The notes under the pieces were generated by a model. The model had not been told where the DNA came from and did not search any database. It worked only from the letters and a program-made list of their open reading frames with translations. Both the position numbers and the translations under genes were made by a program. Below are positions 1-9,383 of a DNA stretch of 64,000 bases, piece after piece. The stretch lies in the NCBI GenBank assembly GCA_944392335.1, contig CALXWJ010000021.1:124001-188000 (forward strand), written 5' to 3'. How positions within the stretch are numbered: the first letter of the stretch is position 1; the number at the start of each line of letters is the position of its first letter. Source of the stretch: an uncultured Clostridia bacterium (GTDB lineage Bacteria; Bacillota; Clostridia; UBA1381).

Positions 1-453
1 CGGGAATTCCTTAAAGGTCATATAAAGCGGTACTGTACTCATCGTACCAGGTATAAGCATAAGCCAAAAAACAATATTATTTACCAGTTTTGTACCCATC
101 GGTCTTATTTTTGATAAAGCATATCCTGCAAGCCCTGAACATAACAGACACAAAACAACACTTCCTATCGACATATAAGCTGTGTTAAAATAATACTTAT
201 ATATTTTAAGCTGATTCCATACCTCAAACAATTTGGTTATATCAAATTCTTTAGGAAAAAGGGTCGCAGGAATCTGATATAATTCCTGCGGATCCTTGAA
301 TCCCGCAATTAAAATCCAAACCACTGGGAACAATGATATTACTACAGCATAAAAAAGCAAAAATACAAACATTGCCCAATAAAGTGCTTTATATCTCGGT
401 TGTTTCATTTCAGTATTAAGCAACGCGCCCCTCATATCATTGAATGCTTTCAA
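1..453 (-). CDS. Sugar ABC transporter permease, MalG/UgpE type (C-terminus outside window)
   Basis: Inner-membrane permease of a carbohydrate importer of the CUT1 group. From the TTG at 453 it reads a short cytosolic N-terminus, a hydrophobic helix near residues 25-45 and a second and third helix further on, as in MalG-type partners. A good AAGGAG site lies 8 bases before this TTG; an ATG at 471 lies upstream of that site and is the poorer start. It follows the MalF-type permease on the same strand with about 35 bases between, and completes the heterodimeric channel. The EAA loop that contacts the ATPase is beyond the window edge, and no ATPase gene is seen here, so the importer probably uses a shared MsmX-type ATPase (inference). 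Confidence 0.88.
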   Translation of the reverse strand, partial: MKAFNDMRGALLNTEMKQPRYKALYWAMFVFLLFYAVVISLFPVVWILIAGFKDPQELYQIPATLFPKEFDITKLFEVWNQLKIYKYYFNTAYMSIGSVVLCLLCSGLAGYALSKIRPMGTKLVNNIVFWLMLIPGTMSTVPLYMTFKEFP

Positions 454-487
454 ATTTTCTTCTCCTTTCATAAAAGCAATAATTTAC

Positions 488-1411
488 TTAACCATTCATC
501 TTGTCTATCTTTTTGTCTAACACATAGTAAAAACATGTAATAATAAGTAATATCAGGAATAATATGCATCCAAGCGCCATTGCAAACTGTGGCTTATAAT
601 AACGGAATGCATATTTATAAATTTGAAGTCCCAGGGTCATTGAAGCGCCGTTAGGCCCGCCGTCCGTCATCATCATAGGTTGTTCCATAACTGAAAAAAC
701 TCCTATTATTTGTCTTACAAAAAATAAAAGCACTATTCCGGAAATATTTGGCAATGAAACTGTAAGAATCCTTCTAAAAAAACCTGCTCCGTCAATTACA
801 GCAGCTTCATATATTTCTCTGTTTATTCCCTGAAGCGTCGCATAATAATATAATACAGTAGATCCGGCCCCGCACCATGTCATACTTATAATTATATACA
901 TAATAGTATGTTTACTGTCCTGCAGCCATACATATGGTTCCATTCCAAAATTTGCTATCAGCATATTCAGCAGTCCGCCTGCACTCGGATGATATACAAA
1001 ATACCATAATAGCGATACACTGGCTGCAGGAAGTACAGCCGGAAGATAAATCAAAAATCTTAACGTTGCTCTCATATGCGCCATCTCATTAAGCATTAAT
1101 GAAAATATTACCGGCAGAAAAAAACCTATTACTATTGACCACAATACATATTTAAAAGTATTGATGAGGTTTTTCATAAACATACTGTCATTGAATATTC
1201 TTTTATAATTTTCAAGCCCAATAAAATCTGTTGGCGTATACCCTTTCATATCGAAAAATGAAAGATATGTACCAATTATCATAGGTCGTAATATAAAAAA
1301 GTACATACATAAAAGTGCGGGTAATAAAAGCAGCCATCCAACCAGATTCTTTTTAATTAATTTCACAAAACCTTTACTACCTTTTGTTTTTGCCTGTAAT
1401 TTTAAGTCCAT
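488..1411 (-). CDS. Sugar ABC transporter permease, MalF/UgpA type
   Basis: 307-residue inner-membrane permease of a carbohydrate ABC importer, normal length for the family. Six hydrophobic segments are visible, the first at about residues 25-48. The cytoplasmic EAA loop that docks the ATPase is present near residue 200 (EAAVIDGAGFFRRI followed by a proline). It lies between the solute-binding lipoprotein gene upstream and the second permease downstream, in the usual order binding protein, MalF-type, MalG-type. The substrate cannot be read from the permease; the nearby alpha-galactosidase suggests an oligosaccharide. Confidence 0.93.
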   Translation of the reverse strand: MDLKLQAKTKGSKGFVKLIKKNLVGWLLLLPALLCMYFFILRPMIIGTYLSFFDMKGYTPTDFIGLENYKRIFNDSMFMKNLINTFKYVLWSIVIGFFLPVIFSLMLNEMAHMRATLRFLIYLPAVLPAASVSLLWYFVYHPSAGGLLNMLIANFGMEPYVWLQDSKHTIMYIIISMTWCGAGSTVLYYYATLQGINREIYEAAVIDGAGFFRRILTVSLPNISGIVLLFFVRQIIGVFSVMEQPMMMTDGGPNGASMTLGLQIYKYAFRYYKPQFAMALGCILFLILLIITCFYYVLDKKIDKMNG

Positions 1412-1426
1412 TTATTCACACCCCAA

Positions 1427-2815
1427 TTATTCCGCATAATCAAGAGAATTATTTTGAAAATCAGAAACTGCCTTTTCAAGGAGATCATGAACATCCGCAT
1501 CTTTGTTAGTTAATATTTCCTGCAACATAGAGTCAAGGACTGAATAAAGTTCCTGAGCATTCTTTGGTTCTTCCGCCTGATATTCAATATCTGTTTTATC
1601 GTTATAGGACGCCACATTTTTAGGATCGATGTTTCTGTATTTTTCAATCATCTCCGTTGTATATTGTTCTCTGTCTGTAGCATCACTCCAAACAGATGAA
1701 TCAAGAATACCTATAATTTCACCTTTATTTGCTCTGTTTTGATAATCTTCTTCTATCCTTTGTTTTGTCTCATCATCAAGATTTGGTGTGTATCCATCAA
1801 ATTCCAACCATTTTAACACTGCTTCAGCTTGTTCATCGTTTGCATTAGGAGCTATAGCCTCAACTCCTCCTCCTAAAAGCGTTACTCTCTTAGCAGTTCC
1901 TGCAGGCATTTTAAACATTCCCACCGAATTAATATCAAGACCATAGTTTTTTAATCCTTTTGCCATATCAGGATGTCCTATTGTCATTGCAGCTTGACCT
2001 GTTCCTACCAATCTTATTGCACCTTCTGCATCTATCAATGTTTCTGCAGGCATAGAATTATCTTCCCACTTCATTTTTTTTATTAAATTCAATGCGTTGG
2101 CACATTCTTGAGAATCAAAGGTAGCAACCCATTTCCCGTTTTGTTGTTCCATAAATTTTGTGCCGTATCCCCATGCTATAGGCATAAATAACCATCCTCC
2201 GACATTGTTTGTTGTTGCCTGAACAAATCCCGGGATACCTGTTTTTTCTGTTATTATTTTCGCCATGTCAGCCAATTCTTCAAATGTGTTTGGTACCATC
2301 GGACTGCCATCCTCATTTATTAACCCTGCTTGCTCAAAAATATCAAGATTTGCTATGATTCCAAGTGTATATACATCTTTGGGAAAAAAATATACTTCAC
2401 CGTCATACGATATCATATCCAACAGATAATCACTGAACATATCATAATATCCATTATTCTTTAATAAATCAGTAATTGGTTTTGCATATCCCAGCTTTGC
2501 AATATTTTCTGCTTCTGTTAAAAAGCTGTTATATAATGTTGGAAGCGCTCCTCCCTCAGCCTTTGCGGCAAAGGTATCTACTGCAAATTGATATTGATCA
2601 CCCTCCACAATATAATCAGGATATTTTTTTTCAAAATCTTCTATCTTTTTTTGACCTAATGCATATCCATCGGGATCCGCATCTTTATCCGCCCAGCCCC
2701 AAACAGTTATTTTTGTTTTTCCCTCCTCGGCATTATCCGTATTTCCGCAGCCTGCAATAATACCGGTTAATGCTGTTATTGCCAAAATCATGCTTATTGT
2801 TTTTGTTTTTTTCAT
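1427..2815 (-). CDS. Extracellular sugar-binding lipoprotein of ABC importer
   Basis: Solute-binding protein of family 1, lipid-anchored outside the membrane; it captures the sugar and delivers it to the permeases encoded downstream. The N-terminus carries a signal peptide ending in a lipobox (IIAGC, cysteine near residue 23). About 462 residues is usual for CUT1 binding proteins. I place the start at 2815 because the GAAAGG site at 2825-2830 is 9 bases upstream; the ATG at 2824 would overlap that site. The gene heads the operon and is transcribed from a promoter beside AraC-type direct repeats. Confidence 0.93.
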   Translation of the reverse strand: MKKTKTISMILAITALTGIIAGCGNTDNAEEGKTKITVWGWADKDADPDGYALGQKKIEDFEKKYPDYIVEGDQYQFAVDTFAAKAEGGALPTLYNSFLTEAENIAKLGYAKPITDLLKNNGYYDMFSDYLLDMISYDGEVYFFPKDVYTLGIIANLDIFEQAGLINEDGSPMVPNTFEELADMAKIITEKTGIPGFVQATTNNVGGWLFMPIAWGYGTKFMEQQNGKWVATFDSQECANALNLIKKMKWEDNSMPAETLIDAEGAIRLVGTGQAAMTIGHPDMAKGLKNYGLDINSVGMFKMPAGTAKRVTLLGGGVEAIAPNANDEQAEAVLKWLEFDGYTPNLDDETKQRIEEDYQNRANKGEIIGILDSSVWSDATDREQYTTEMIEKYRNIDPKNVASYNDKTDIEYQAEEPKNAQELYSVLDSMLQEILTNKDADVHDLLEKAVSDFQNNSLDYAE

Positions 2816-2854
2816 TTTCAACATCCTTTCTTTTTTGATTTATATGTTAATAAG

Positions 2855-2883
2855 ATAGTAGCATATGGTATTTTTACAATCAA
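2855..2883 (-). promoter_or_regulatory. Promoter of the sugar ABC operon
   Basis: On the minus strand a TTGATT -35 (2878-2883) and a TACTAT -10 (2855-2860) are separated by 17 bp. The first GTAACA repeat touches the -35 box, as expected for a promoter that needs an AraC-type activator. Confidence 0.6.
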
Positions 2884-2949
2884 GTAACACTTTTATATAT
2901 GGTAACATTTTTTATTTAATATTAGTAACATTTTTTATTGGCAGTAACA
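2884..2949. promoter_or_regulatory. Four direct GTAACA repeats, likely operator of the divergent AraC-type regulator
   Basis: GTAACA occurs at 2884, 2902, 2925 and 2944 (spacings 18, 23 and 19 bp), all in the same orientation; two of them extend to GTAACATTTTTTATT. Direct repeats about two helix turns apart are the usual target of AraC-family proteins. They sit between the divergent promoters of the regulator and the transporter operon. The link to the adjacent regulator is inferred. Confidence 0.55.
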
Positions 2950-2975
2950 AAAACGATTGATTTTTTATTTTTCTA

Positions 2976-3005
2976 TTGACTATTCTGTAATTTTAATGCT
3001 ATAAT
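2976..3005 (+). promoter_or_regulatory. Promoter of the AraC-type regulator gene
   Basis: TTGACT (2976-2981) and TATAAT (3000-3005) are separated by 18 bp; the -10 is preceded by TGC, an extended -10. Confidence 0.6.
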
Positions 3006-3046
3006 CAATATAGTTAAATAGGATTTTATTTTAAGGAGATTCTGAC

Positions 3047-5326
3047 ATGAGAATTTTTAATTTAGCATCAGCTGATATATCATTTTCTAAAATCAAGTAT
3101 TTTTTAAAAATATTTATACCCGTTTTAGCAACATTGAGCATAATAATTATAATCGTATTATTTAATTTCCACCAAAGTAAAAATATCTCAAAAAGAAACG
3201 CTCTTAAATCAATGGAAACATTTTCAATTTATTGTGAAAGCACAATTAATAATATAGTCAGTAATTGTAATTTGTTGGAAACCAATCCAGACATATTATA
3301 TCTTCTCGATTACTCAAATAATTTTAAAAATTATAATTATATAAATGCCTGTGACTATCTTAATACATTTGTAGAATCAAACCATATGATTTATTCCACA
3401 GCGATTATAAACAGAGCTCAAAATGAAGTATTATCACCTGATGGCCTTTACAGCCTTACAGATTATTTTAATAAAGAATTTATATTAAACGGATATAAGG
3501 ATACATATTGGAGTAATTTCAGAATTTATAATGCATTGCCATATAAAATTCTGCCTCCTGTAATATCCGATTACCGAAATATCAAGACGCCTGTAATACC
3601 GATTATTTTCAGAGAACTGTCAAATCTTCATAATAATTATCTGCTGATTACAATCTCCCTTTCATCACTTACACAAAACAGTCCGCCGTTTATTTCATTT
3701 ACACCCAACTCAGAACTGTATATTCTGAATAATTATACCGGTGATGCCTTTAATATAACAAATAATTTTGAAATATCTTCAATAAACGGAACAGATATAT
3801 ATGACAAGATGCTAAAGGGTATTACAATGTTTGATATTGAAAATAGCAATAACGAAAAATCAGTATTATTTTCATTTTCTCCCACAAATAAAATTTTAGG
3901 ATATACATATTATATGATTATTCCATATAATGATATAAACAGTTCCCAGTTGCCAAATATTTTAACAACTTCTCTTCTTCTTATATTCACTTTGGCAGCA
4001 ACACTTATTCTTACAAACAAAAATGCAAATGATTATTTTACACCCATTGAAGAAATGGAGAATATTCTTGGGAAAAATATGTCAGAAATCGAAAATAAAG
4101 ATAAAAATCACGTTAATACAATTGCAAACGCTGTAAGTGCGGTAGTAAAAAAATATAATAAAATCGAAAATATACTTCCTTTTGCACAAGAACAATATCT
4201 GATAAGTTTTCTTAACGATTCAACTGTCACATTTGATCAGAAGGGAATAAATGAAGATCTTTTATCAACATTGCCCTTTTCAAAAAAATATTTTTCTGTG
4301 GTAATTATTCAGCTGTCACCAACGCAAAAGCTGTTTGAAATGTTTTCACAATACGAATATGAAAATATATTTTCAGGCTTTTTCAATATTATCCGAAATA
4401 TTTACGCTAAAGCATTCAACGCTTTTTTTCTTTCTGTTGAACGTGAATCAACGTATGTTATTATAAATACAGATGAACAATTTATAGATAAAAAACTTTC
4501 TGAAATTGCCGATTCTGTAAAAGATATGCTAAAATATGATCAGGAATTTGTTGAATTATATATTGTTAACGGTAATCTTCATGAGAATATGGAGGGGCTG
4601 AAACAATCATATACCGAAGCGTTAAAAAAACTTTCGGGAATACCTTTAGTAAGACCAAAAACGATATCTGCTATAAGTAAAACCATAAATACCAGTTTAT
4701 TTTCTTCAGACAATGAATTAAAACTGCTCAATTTTCTGCTGACAGATAATATTGATTCGGCTACAGAAATGGTCCAGAATGTAACAAATCAATGTGTATA
4801 TAATGATGAAGCACTTCTTCAAATATATCACAGAATTCTTGCTGTTATTTTTAATGCAATGTATATAAAAAATATTTCTATATATGAAAAAGACCAATCT
4901 GAATTTGAATTTTATTTTGAGCTTTTTAATAAAACTCCTAATATGCTTTATAAAAAAATTATGATGCTTATGAGTAAATTCAGGACTGATAAAGAAAAAA
5001 CAGAAGATGAAATTTCAGATGACATAAGCAAAATTATTATCGAAAAATATTCTGACAGTTCGCTTTCACTCGATACAATTGCCGATTTGTTAAATATTAA
5101 TAAACGTATACTATCACAACAAATAAAAAAAATATATGGTATCAGTTTTCACTCATACCTTGAAAATATCAGAATAGAAAAAGCAAAATCTTTGCTTACA
5201 AAAACAAATAAAACTATTCAAACTATATATGAAGAAATTGGGTTTACAAATAAACAGACATTTATACGATCTTTTAAAAAAATAACAGGTCATACTCCCA
5301 GTAGCTACAGACAAAATTCTGATTAA
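3047..5326 (+). CDS. Membrane-bound AraC-family sensor-regulator
   Basis: One-component regulator of 759 residues. Hydrophobic helices at about 20-40 and 303-323 flank a roughly 260-residue external sensing region. A cytosolic linker follows, and the last 100 residues form an AraC double helix-turn-helix (LDTIADLLNINKRILSQQIK, then the second motif with GFTNKQTFIRSFKKITGHTP). There is no response-receiver domain, so the signal is probably passed directly from the outer domain to the DNA-binding domain. It is divergent from the sugar ABC operon and very likely controls it. AAGGAG lies 9 bases before the ATG. The sensed molecule is unknown; a sugar from the same pathway is the natural guess. 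Confidence 0.9.
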   Translation: MRIFNLASADISFSKIKYFLKIFIPVLATLSIIIIIVLFNFHQSKNISKRNALKSMETFSIYCESTINNIVSNCNLLETNPDILYLLDYSNNFKNYNYINACDYLNTFVESNHMIYSTAIINRAQNEVLSPDGLYSLTDYFNKEFILNGYKDTYWSNFRIYNALPYKILPPVISDYRNIKTPVIPIIFRELSNLHNNYLLITISLSSLTQNSPPFISFTPNSELYILNNYTGDAFNITNNFEISSINGTDIYDKMLKGITMFDIENSNNEKSVLFSFSPTNKILGYTYYMIIPYNDINSSQLPNILTTSLLLIFTLAATLILTNKNANDYFTPIEEMENILGKNMSEIENKDKNHVNTIANAVSAVVKKYNKIENILPFAQEQYLISFLNDSTVTFDQKGINEDLLSTLPFSKKYFSVVIIQLSPTQKLFEMFSQYEYENIFSGFFNIIRNIYAKAFNAFFLSVERESTYVIINTDEQFIDKKLSEIADSVKDMLKYDQEFVELYIVNGNLHENMEGLKQSYTEALKKLSGIPLVRPKTISAISKTINTSLFSSDNELKLLNFLLTDNIDSATEMVQNVTNQCVYNDEALLQIYHRILAVIFNAMYIKNISIYEKDQSEFEFYFELFNKTPNMLYKKIMMLMSKFRTDKEKTEDEISDDISKIIIEKYSDSSLSLDTIADLLNINKRILSQQIKKIYGISFHSYLENIRIEKAKSLLTKTNKTIQTIYEEIGFTNKQTFIRSFKKITGHTPSSYRQNSD

Positions 5327-5361
5327 TATCATTAATAATTTATTATATTAATATAAAAAAT

Positions 5362-5408
5362 AAAAGAACAATCATTTCTTAAAATCAATATATTATGATT
5401 GTTCTTTT
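5362..5408. terminator. Bidirectional terminator between the convergent AraC-type and SGNH genes
   Basis: A 14-bp stem (AAAAGAACAATCAT with its complement) closes a 19-base loop; the A-rich and T-rich flanks serve both strands. Confidence 0.75.
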
Positions 5409-5451
5409 ATTGTATCAATTTAAACTTTGCAATAAAATTAGAAGCTTACAT

Positions 5452-6483
5452 TTATTTTTCTATTAACATACTACATACTAACTCTGTATGGCATCTTATC
5501 ATAAAATCGTTCAGATGATTTACGTTATTTCCCGTAAGATCAATAAATCGTTTTTTCCTTAACAATTCTTTTTGCAAATCATAAAAGCTTGCAACTGCTA
5601 CGCCGTCCTTTGCAATGCTGTAAAGGGCGTCTCGATAGTCTTTTTGATATGCGCAAAATTCTGGCAACATTTGATTAGGCAAGGTTGTTGCACATAAAAT
5701 ATATTCTGTATCAGGAGTAGTTTTTGTTATTATACTCATTATTTTTCTTATATTCTCCGAAAAACTTTTGCCATCTATTCTGTCATTCATACCAAATGCA
5801 ATAATAGCAAGATCAGGTCTATAGTCAGCAACTCTTTCTTGTGCATTCTGAACCCCCCAACTGCTGTCTCTTCCTCCCATGGAAGTGTTGTAAAATACAA
5901 CATTTACGCCATAACTTCTTTTTATCTTTTCAATAACCATATCACCCCATTTAGGTAAAAATGGGGTTGTTAAGGTTGTACCACTGCTGTTTGCTCCCTC
6001 TGATATGCTGTCACCATACAAAACTATTGTAACATCCCTTTTGTCTTTTAATTTTTTTATTGTCTTTTTAAGCTCGTTTTTACAAAATTTTTGCTTGTAT
6101 CCAAAACATTGCGAAGATTTCTTCCTATATGTAACACTTATCTGTCTGTCATGGAAAAAATGCCCTTCATGAAATAAAGAATATCTGCCGTCAGAAGTTT
6201 CAAATGACTGACCTTCAATTTTATCATCAAAGATAAGATCATTGATATTAAATCGAAAAATACTGCTGCCCGGGGTCAATTCTATTTTATTATTTTTATA
6301 TATCCAATCTGTATTTTCTTTATATTCTTTTGTTTTATCCGCAGAAGTGACATTTATTATCTCCTCAGCATCAAAATAAAGCGGTGCGGCTGCTTTTCCA
6401 TTTTCTTCTACAAATGTGACCGATTCATCATAAATAATATCGCCATTAAATAAAGGTTCAGTAATTTGTTCAAATGTAATCAT
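5452..6483 (-). CDS. SGNH/GDSL-family hydrolase, probable carbohydrate esterase
   Basis: Serine hydrolase of the SGNH fold, 343 residues. The GDS motif with the nucleophile serine is near residue 158 (LYGDSISEG), the block with glycine is NTSMGGRDSS near 203, and the asparagine block is GMNDR near 233. A His near the end (NHLND) probably completes the catalytic set. The first 130 residues form an extra beta-rich domain, as in acetyl-xylan-type esterases. No signal peptide is visible, so it probably acts in the cytosol on imported, acetylated oligosaccharides (inference). The in-frame TTG at 6501 is possible, but ATG 6483 is preferred. It lies just downstream of the alpha-galactosidase and is probably co-transcribed with it. 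Confidence 0.82.
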   Translation of the reverse strand: MITFEQITEPLFNGDIIYDESVTFVEENGKAAAPLYFDAEEIINVTSADKTKEYKENTDWIYKNNKIELTPGSSIFRFNINDLIFDDKIEGQSFETSDGRYSLFHEGHFFHDRQISVTYRKKSSQCFGYKQKFCKNELKKTIKKLKDKRDVTIVLYGDSISEGANSSGTTLTTPFLPKWGDMVIEKIKRSYGVNVVFYNTSMGGRDSSWGVQNAQERVADYRPDLAIIAFGMNDRIDGKSFSENIRKIMSIITKTTPDTEYILCATTLPNQMLPEFCAYQKDYRDALYSIAKDGVAVASFYDLQKELLRKKRFIDLTGNNVNHLNDFMIRCHTELVCSMLIEK

Positions 6484-6511
6484 AATTTCACTTTCTTTCA
6501 AATAAATTATA

Positions 6512-8398
6512 TCATATTATCTTTAATTCATATAAAAACGCACTGTCTGCTTTTAATTCTACTGTCATTCCATTACTTATCAAATCATTTGAATTATATT
6601 CTGTGTCATTGCATATATAAATTCTGTCTTTTATTAATTCAGGATAAAATGTAACTTCGGTAATAGAAAGATTTTTACAAAAAACCTGTATAATATTATT
6701 TTTACATTCTGAATCAGAATACTGCAATACCAATACATCTGCTATATCATAAAGGATTCTCATCACGGCATTTTTATAAAAATTGCGATCATTTTTATAT
6801 TTTCTTATTATTTCTTTTAAATTAATCTTTTCATATTCAGGGAAATCTGCAATATTACTTGAAAAACCCATTACACCTCCTGTTAAATAAGTATGCGTAA
6901 AGCTTTCATTTACACAGATAACTCTGCTCCAGTCAGATCCGTCACAACTTATAGGCATACTGATATGGTCTTCGGAACCGTATTCAGGAAAACCGTGGCA
7001 GTATATTCTTGCATCCCATTTTTCCATATTGCATGGCGGCAGACGTTTTGCCGTATCTTTAAATATACGCAATGCATCTATCGGACTGTGATTATCGCTT
7101 ATCCATACACTGTCAAACACAATATTTTGCCCCATATCCATTCTTGTGCCCCCTCCCGCACAATTGGTAATATAAATATGCGGGTATCTTGCCCTGACTT
7201 GCGAAATAACTTCTTTATACCCTTGGAAATATCTATAAAAACCGTTCCCCGATACATCGTAACACAGTTCGTCATTAAAGTCAAACTTCATATATTCTAT
7301 ATTATATTTATCTACAAGAGTACATATTGTTTCAAAAATATATTGCCTTGCTTCTGCTTTTGAATAATCCAAAAACTCTGAACCATTATTTCCTTTTATA
7401 TATTGCTCCGGATGTTTTTTTACATTTTCAGCATTTTCTAACGCTCTTTCACCCTCAAGCCAAAGACCAAACCTTAATCCTTTGCTTCTTACATAATCAG
7501 AAACCTCTGAGAGTCTTCCGTAAAAGCCGCCAAATTTATTTTCTACCCAGTTTCCAATGTTTTTATCCCACATACCGTTCAAACCAAACCATCCCGCATC
7601 AATTGCAAACACTTCTATGCCCAATTCCGAAGCGCAGTCAATCTGCCTATAAATCTCATCTATATTAATATTATCAAAATCTAAAAGCCATGTGTTATAG
7701 ATTACAGGGAGTTCACGTCTTGGATATAATTTATTGTAAATAATGTGCATTTTCCATGCATCAAGATCTATTATACTTTTTGCTTCATATGCAAATATCT
7801 GAGGCATTTCTATCCTTTCACCAGGATTACACACCAAATTCAGCCCTCTATTATTAATCCCCATTTCAATCAGTACCGCATCTGCTTTTCCAGCTATGGG
7901 CAATTTGGTAACCTTTATTATCCATTGAGCATTCGGGATAAGATGAAAAACAAAAATTCTTTCATTGCCCTTATTACGAAGGGCTATTATCGGAGCTCCT
8001 CCATCTGTAGTTCTAAGACCTGCGTTATACACCTCAATTCCAGTAACTAAATCTTGCCATCCTCCAAGACTTTCATGCTGCCACGAACTGTATTGCGTGT
8101 AAACCTCATACTCTCCTCCCTCTATTAAAAAACGAGAAGTGTATTGATTTATTATTATTTTTTCATCTGATATATTTTCAAAAAAATCATATCTTTGCCA
8201 TACATCATTCTCAAACTTTTTATACTTTCCCATAATTTTAAATCCATTATATACAGCCTCAAACCCGTTTTCTGTTTGTACTGTCTTTTCCACCTCATTA
8301 AGTCTGCCATCAATCACTCCAAAACTACCATACGCAGAAAAAAATCCTGAAAGTCCTGTCCGGCAATATGCTTTATTTATCATTTTTCTTAAATCCAT
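6512..8398 (-). CDS. Alpha-galactosidase, glycoside hydrolase family 36
   Basis: Removes terminal alpha-linked galactose from oligosaccharides such as raffinose or galactomannan fragments. The protein has 628 residues, shorter than the usual 720-740 of bacterial GH36. Family motifs are in order: a TIM-barrel start with NTWLLDFD near 235, AIDAGWFG near 265, the nucleophile aspartate in MKFDFND (D373), TNCAGGGTRMD near 411-421, and the acid/base aspartate in WISDNHS (D435). There is no signal peptide, so it is cytosolic. A GGAGG site precedes the ATG. Together with the ABC importer and the SGNH esterase it forms a sugar-use locus around the AraC-type regulator. Confidence 0.92.
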   Translation of the reverse strand: MDLRKMINKAYCRTGLSGFFSAYGSFGVIDGRLNEVEKTVQTENGFEAVYNGFKIMGKYKKFENDVWQRYDFFENISDEKIIINQYTSRFLIEGGEYEVYTQYSSWQHESLGGWQDLVTGIEVYNAGLRTTDGGAPIIALRNKGNERIFVFHLIPNAQWIIKVTKLPIAGKADAVLIEMGINNRGLNLVCNPGERIEMPQIFAYEAKSIIDLDAWKMHIIYNKLYPRRELPVIYNTWLLDFDNINIDEIYRQIDCASELGIEVFAIDAGWFGLNGMWDKNIGNWVENKFGGFYGRLSEVSDYVRSKGLRFGLWLEGERALENAENVKKHPEQYIKGNNGSEFLDYSKAEARQYIFETICTLVDKYNIEYMKFDFNDELCYDVSGNGFYRYFQGYKEVISQVRARYPHIYITNCAGGGTRMDMGQNIVFDSVWISDNHSPIDALRIFKDTAKRLPPCNMEKWDARIYCHGFPEYGSEDHISMPISCDGSDWSRVICVNESFTHTYLTGGVMGFSSNIADFPEYEKINLKEIIRKYKNDRNFYKNAVMRILYDIADVLVLQYSDSECKNNIIQVFCKNLSITEVTFYPELIKDRIYICNDTEYNSNDLISNGMTVELKADSAFLYELKII

Positions 8399-8456
8399 TG
8401 TATTTTCCTCCAGTATATATTATTCATTTTCCTGTAAAACAAATATTACAACTAAT

Positions 8457-8599
8457 TTCAATAAGGGCTATCCCGTCTTTAACAAGGACAAAAGCACAAG
8501 CACAGCTTGCGCTGTAATCAGTTGGAGATTGTACTCTCACTGATTATAAATACGGGACCTGTCTCCGATTACGGCAGGACCATCTTGTCCTCAGTTATA
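8457..8599 (+). repeat. Interspersed structured repeat, copy A
   Basis: Full-length member of the roughly 145-bp family. It begins TTCAATAAGGGC and ends CAGTTATA. The central hairpin TGTAATCAGT / ACTGATTATA is kept with a G-U pair. The last hairpin is CCTGTC / GGCAGG, different from the CCGCCG / CGGCGG of other copies but still fully paired: a set of compensating changes. Confidence 0.85.
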
Positions 8600-8820
8600 A
8601 GCATATTATACAACATTTATAAATATAAAATCAATAGCTGGATAATATTAATTTAAAATAATATATATAAATTTACAATAGACGTATTCTGTTACGGCAT
8701 ATTTGTCACGGTACAAGCCCCTTACAAATATACCGTGAAAAAGATGTACGGATACTCTAAATTATTCTATGGTTAAATTACCAACACCAAACCACAACAA
8801 ATGAGTGCCGTACACGAATA
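8600..8820. other. Non-coding spacer between two repeat copies
   Basis: No gene is seen. Two inverted repeats are present: TCACGGTA / TACCGTGA at 8706-8738 and TGTACGG / CCGTACA at 8745-8814. They do not match the repeat family and lack a T-tract, so no role is assigned. Confidence 0.5.
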
Positions 8821-8963
8821 TTCGATAAGGGCTTGCCCCGTCTAGGGCGAGGACAAGAGCGCAGGCTGTGCCTTGCTATAATCAGTGGAAGCCTGTATTC
8901 TCACTGATTACAAATATGGAACCCGTTGCCGATTACGGCGAGGACATCTTGTCTGTAGTTATA
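8821..8963 (+). repeat. Interspersed structured repeat, copy B
   Basis: Full-length copy in the same orientation as copy A and 221 bp after its end. The core hairpin is kept with small changes (TAATCAGTG / CACTGATTA), and the last hairpin survives as CGTTG / CGGCG through G-U pairs. Confidence 0.85.
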
Positions 8964-9028
8964 ATACAAACCATGTGGTTTAAACAAAATCAATCCAATA
9001 TCCTTTTAAATATATTGTAACAAAGGCA

Positions 9029-9343
9029 GTGATTCCTAAAAAGTGCACCATCAATATATTTTGTTGGTTCAACAGACATGACGGTTCTTTACAATCTCTT
9101 GCCGGCAAATCTCACAGACTGCACCATCATCCCGATCAACATATACCTGAAGAATCGAAATTATTAACAAAAGTTTTACAAAATGCAAGAGGATCCTTGT
9201 TTTTATATAAAACACGGCGGTATCTCACTTATACTGATGTATTCTTAACGAATGCGGACTCTAACTTACCTTCTGTTTTCTTATATTTTTTTCAAACAAA
9301 AAATGGCAGCAGGAATTCATTATTTCACAACTGCCGTTTATAA
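9029..9343 (+). pseudogene. Decayed transposase-like fragment (possible IS481/IS3-type N-terminal part)
   Basis: An open frame of 104 codons from a GTG with a poor ribosome site. The segment LQSLAGKSHRLHHHPDQHIP, followed by charged helix-like sequence, resembles from memory the linker after the helix-turn-helix of DDE transposases, which often reads LxDKSRRPHxHPNQHT. The rest of the frame has little protein-like character, and no DDE domain is present. It lies just after two interspersed repeat copies in a relic-rich gap. I read it as a truncated, dead transposase; it could also be a chance frame. Confidence 0.35.
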
Positions 9344-9383
9344 GTGTTCTTAAACCGCAAAGCGACGGTTTTCAGAAATAAAA

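Noticed and set aside
6893-8050. Several open frames of 100-156 codons opposite the alpha-galactosidase
   Set aside because: Shadows of the GH36 gene with low-complexity, Cys/His/Phe-rich translations and no start signals.
8600-8820. Inverted repeats TCACGGTA and TGTACGG as an attachment site or terminator
   Set aside because: No T-tract, integrase or matching copy was seen; left as unexplained spacer.
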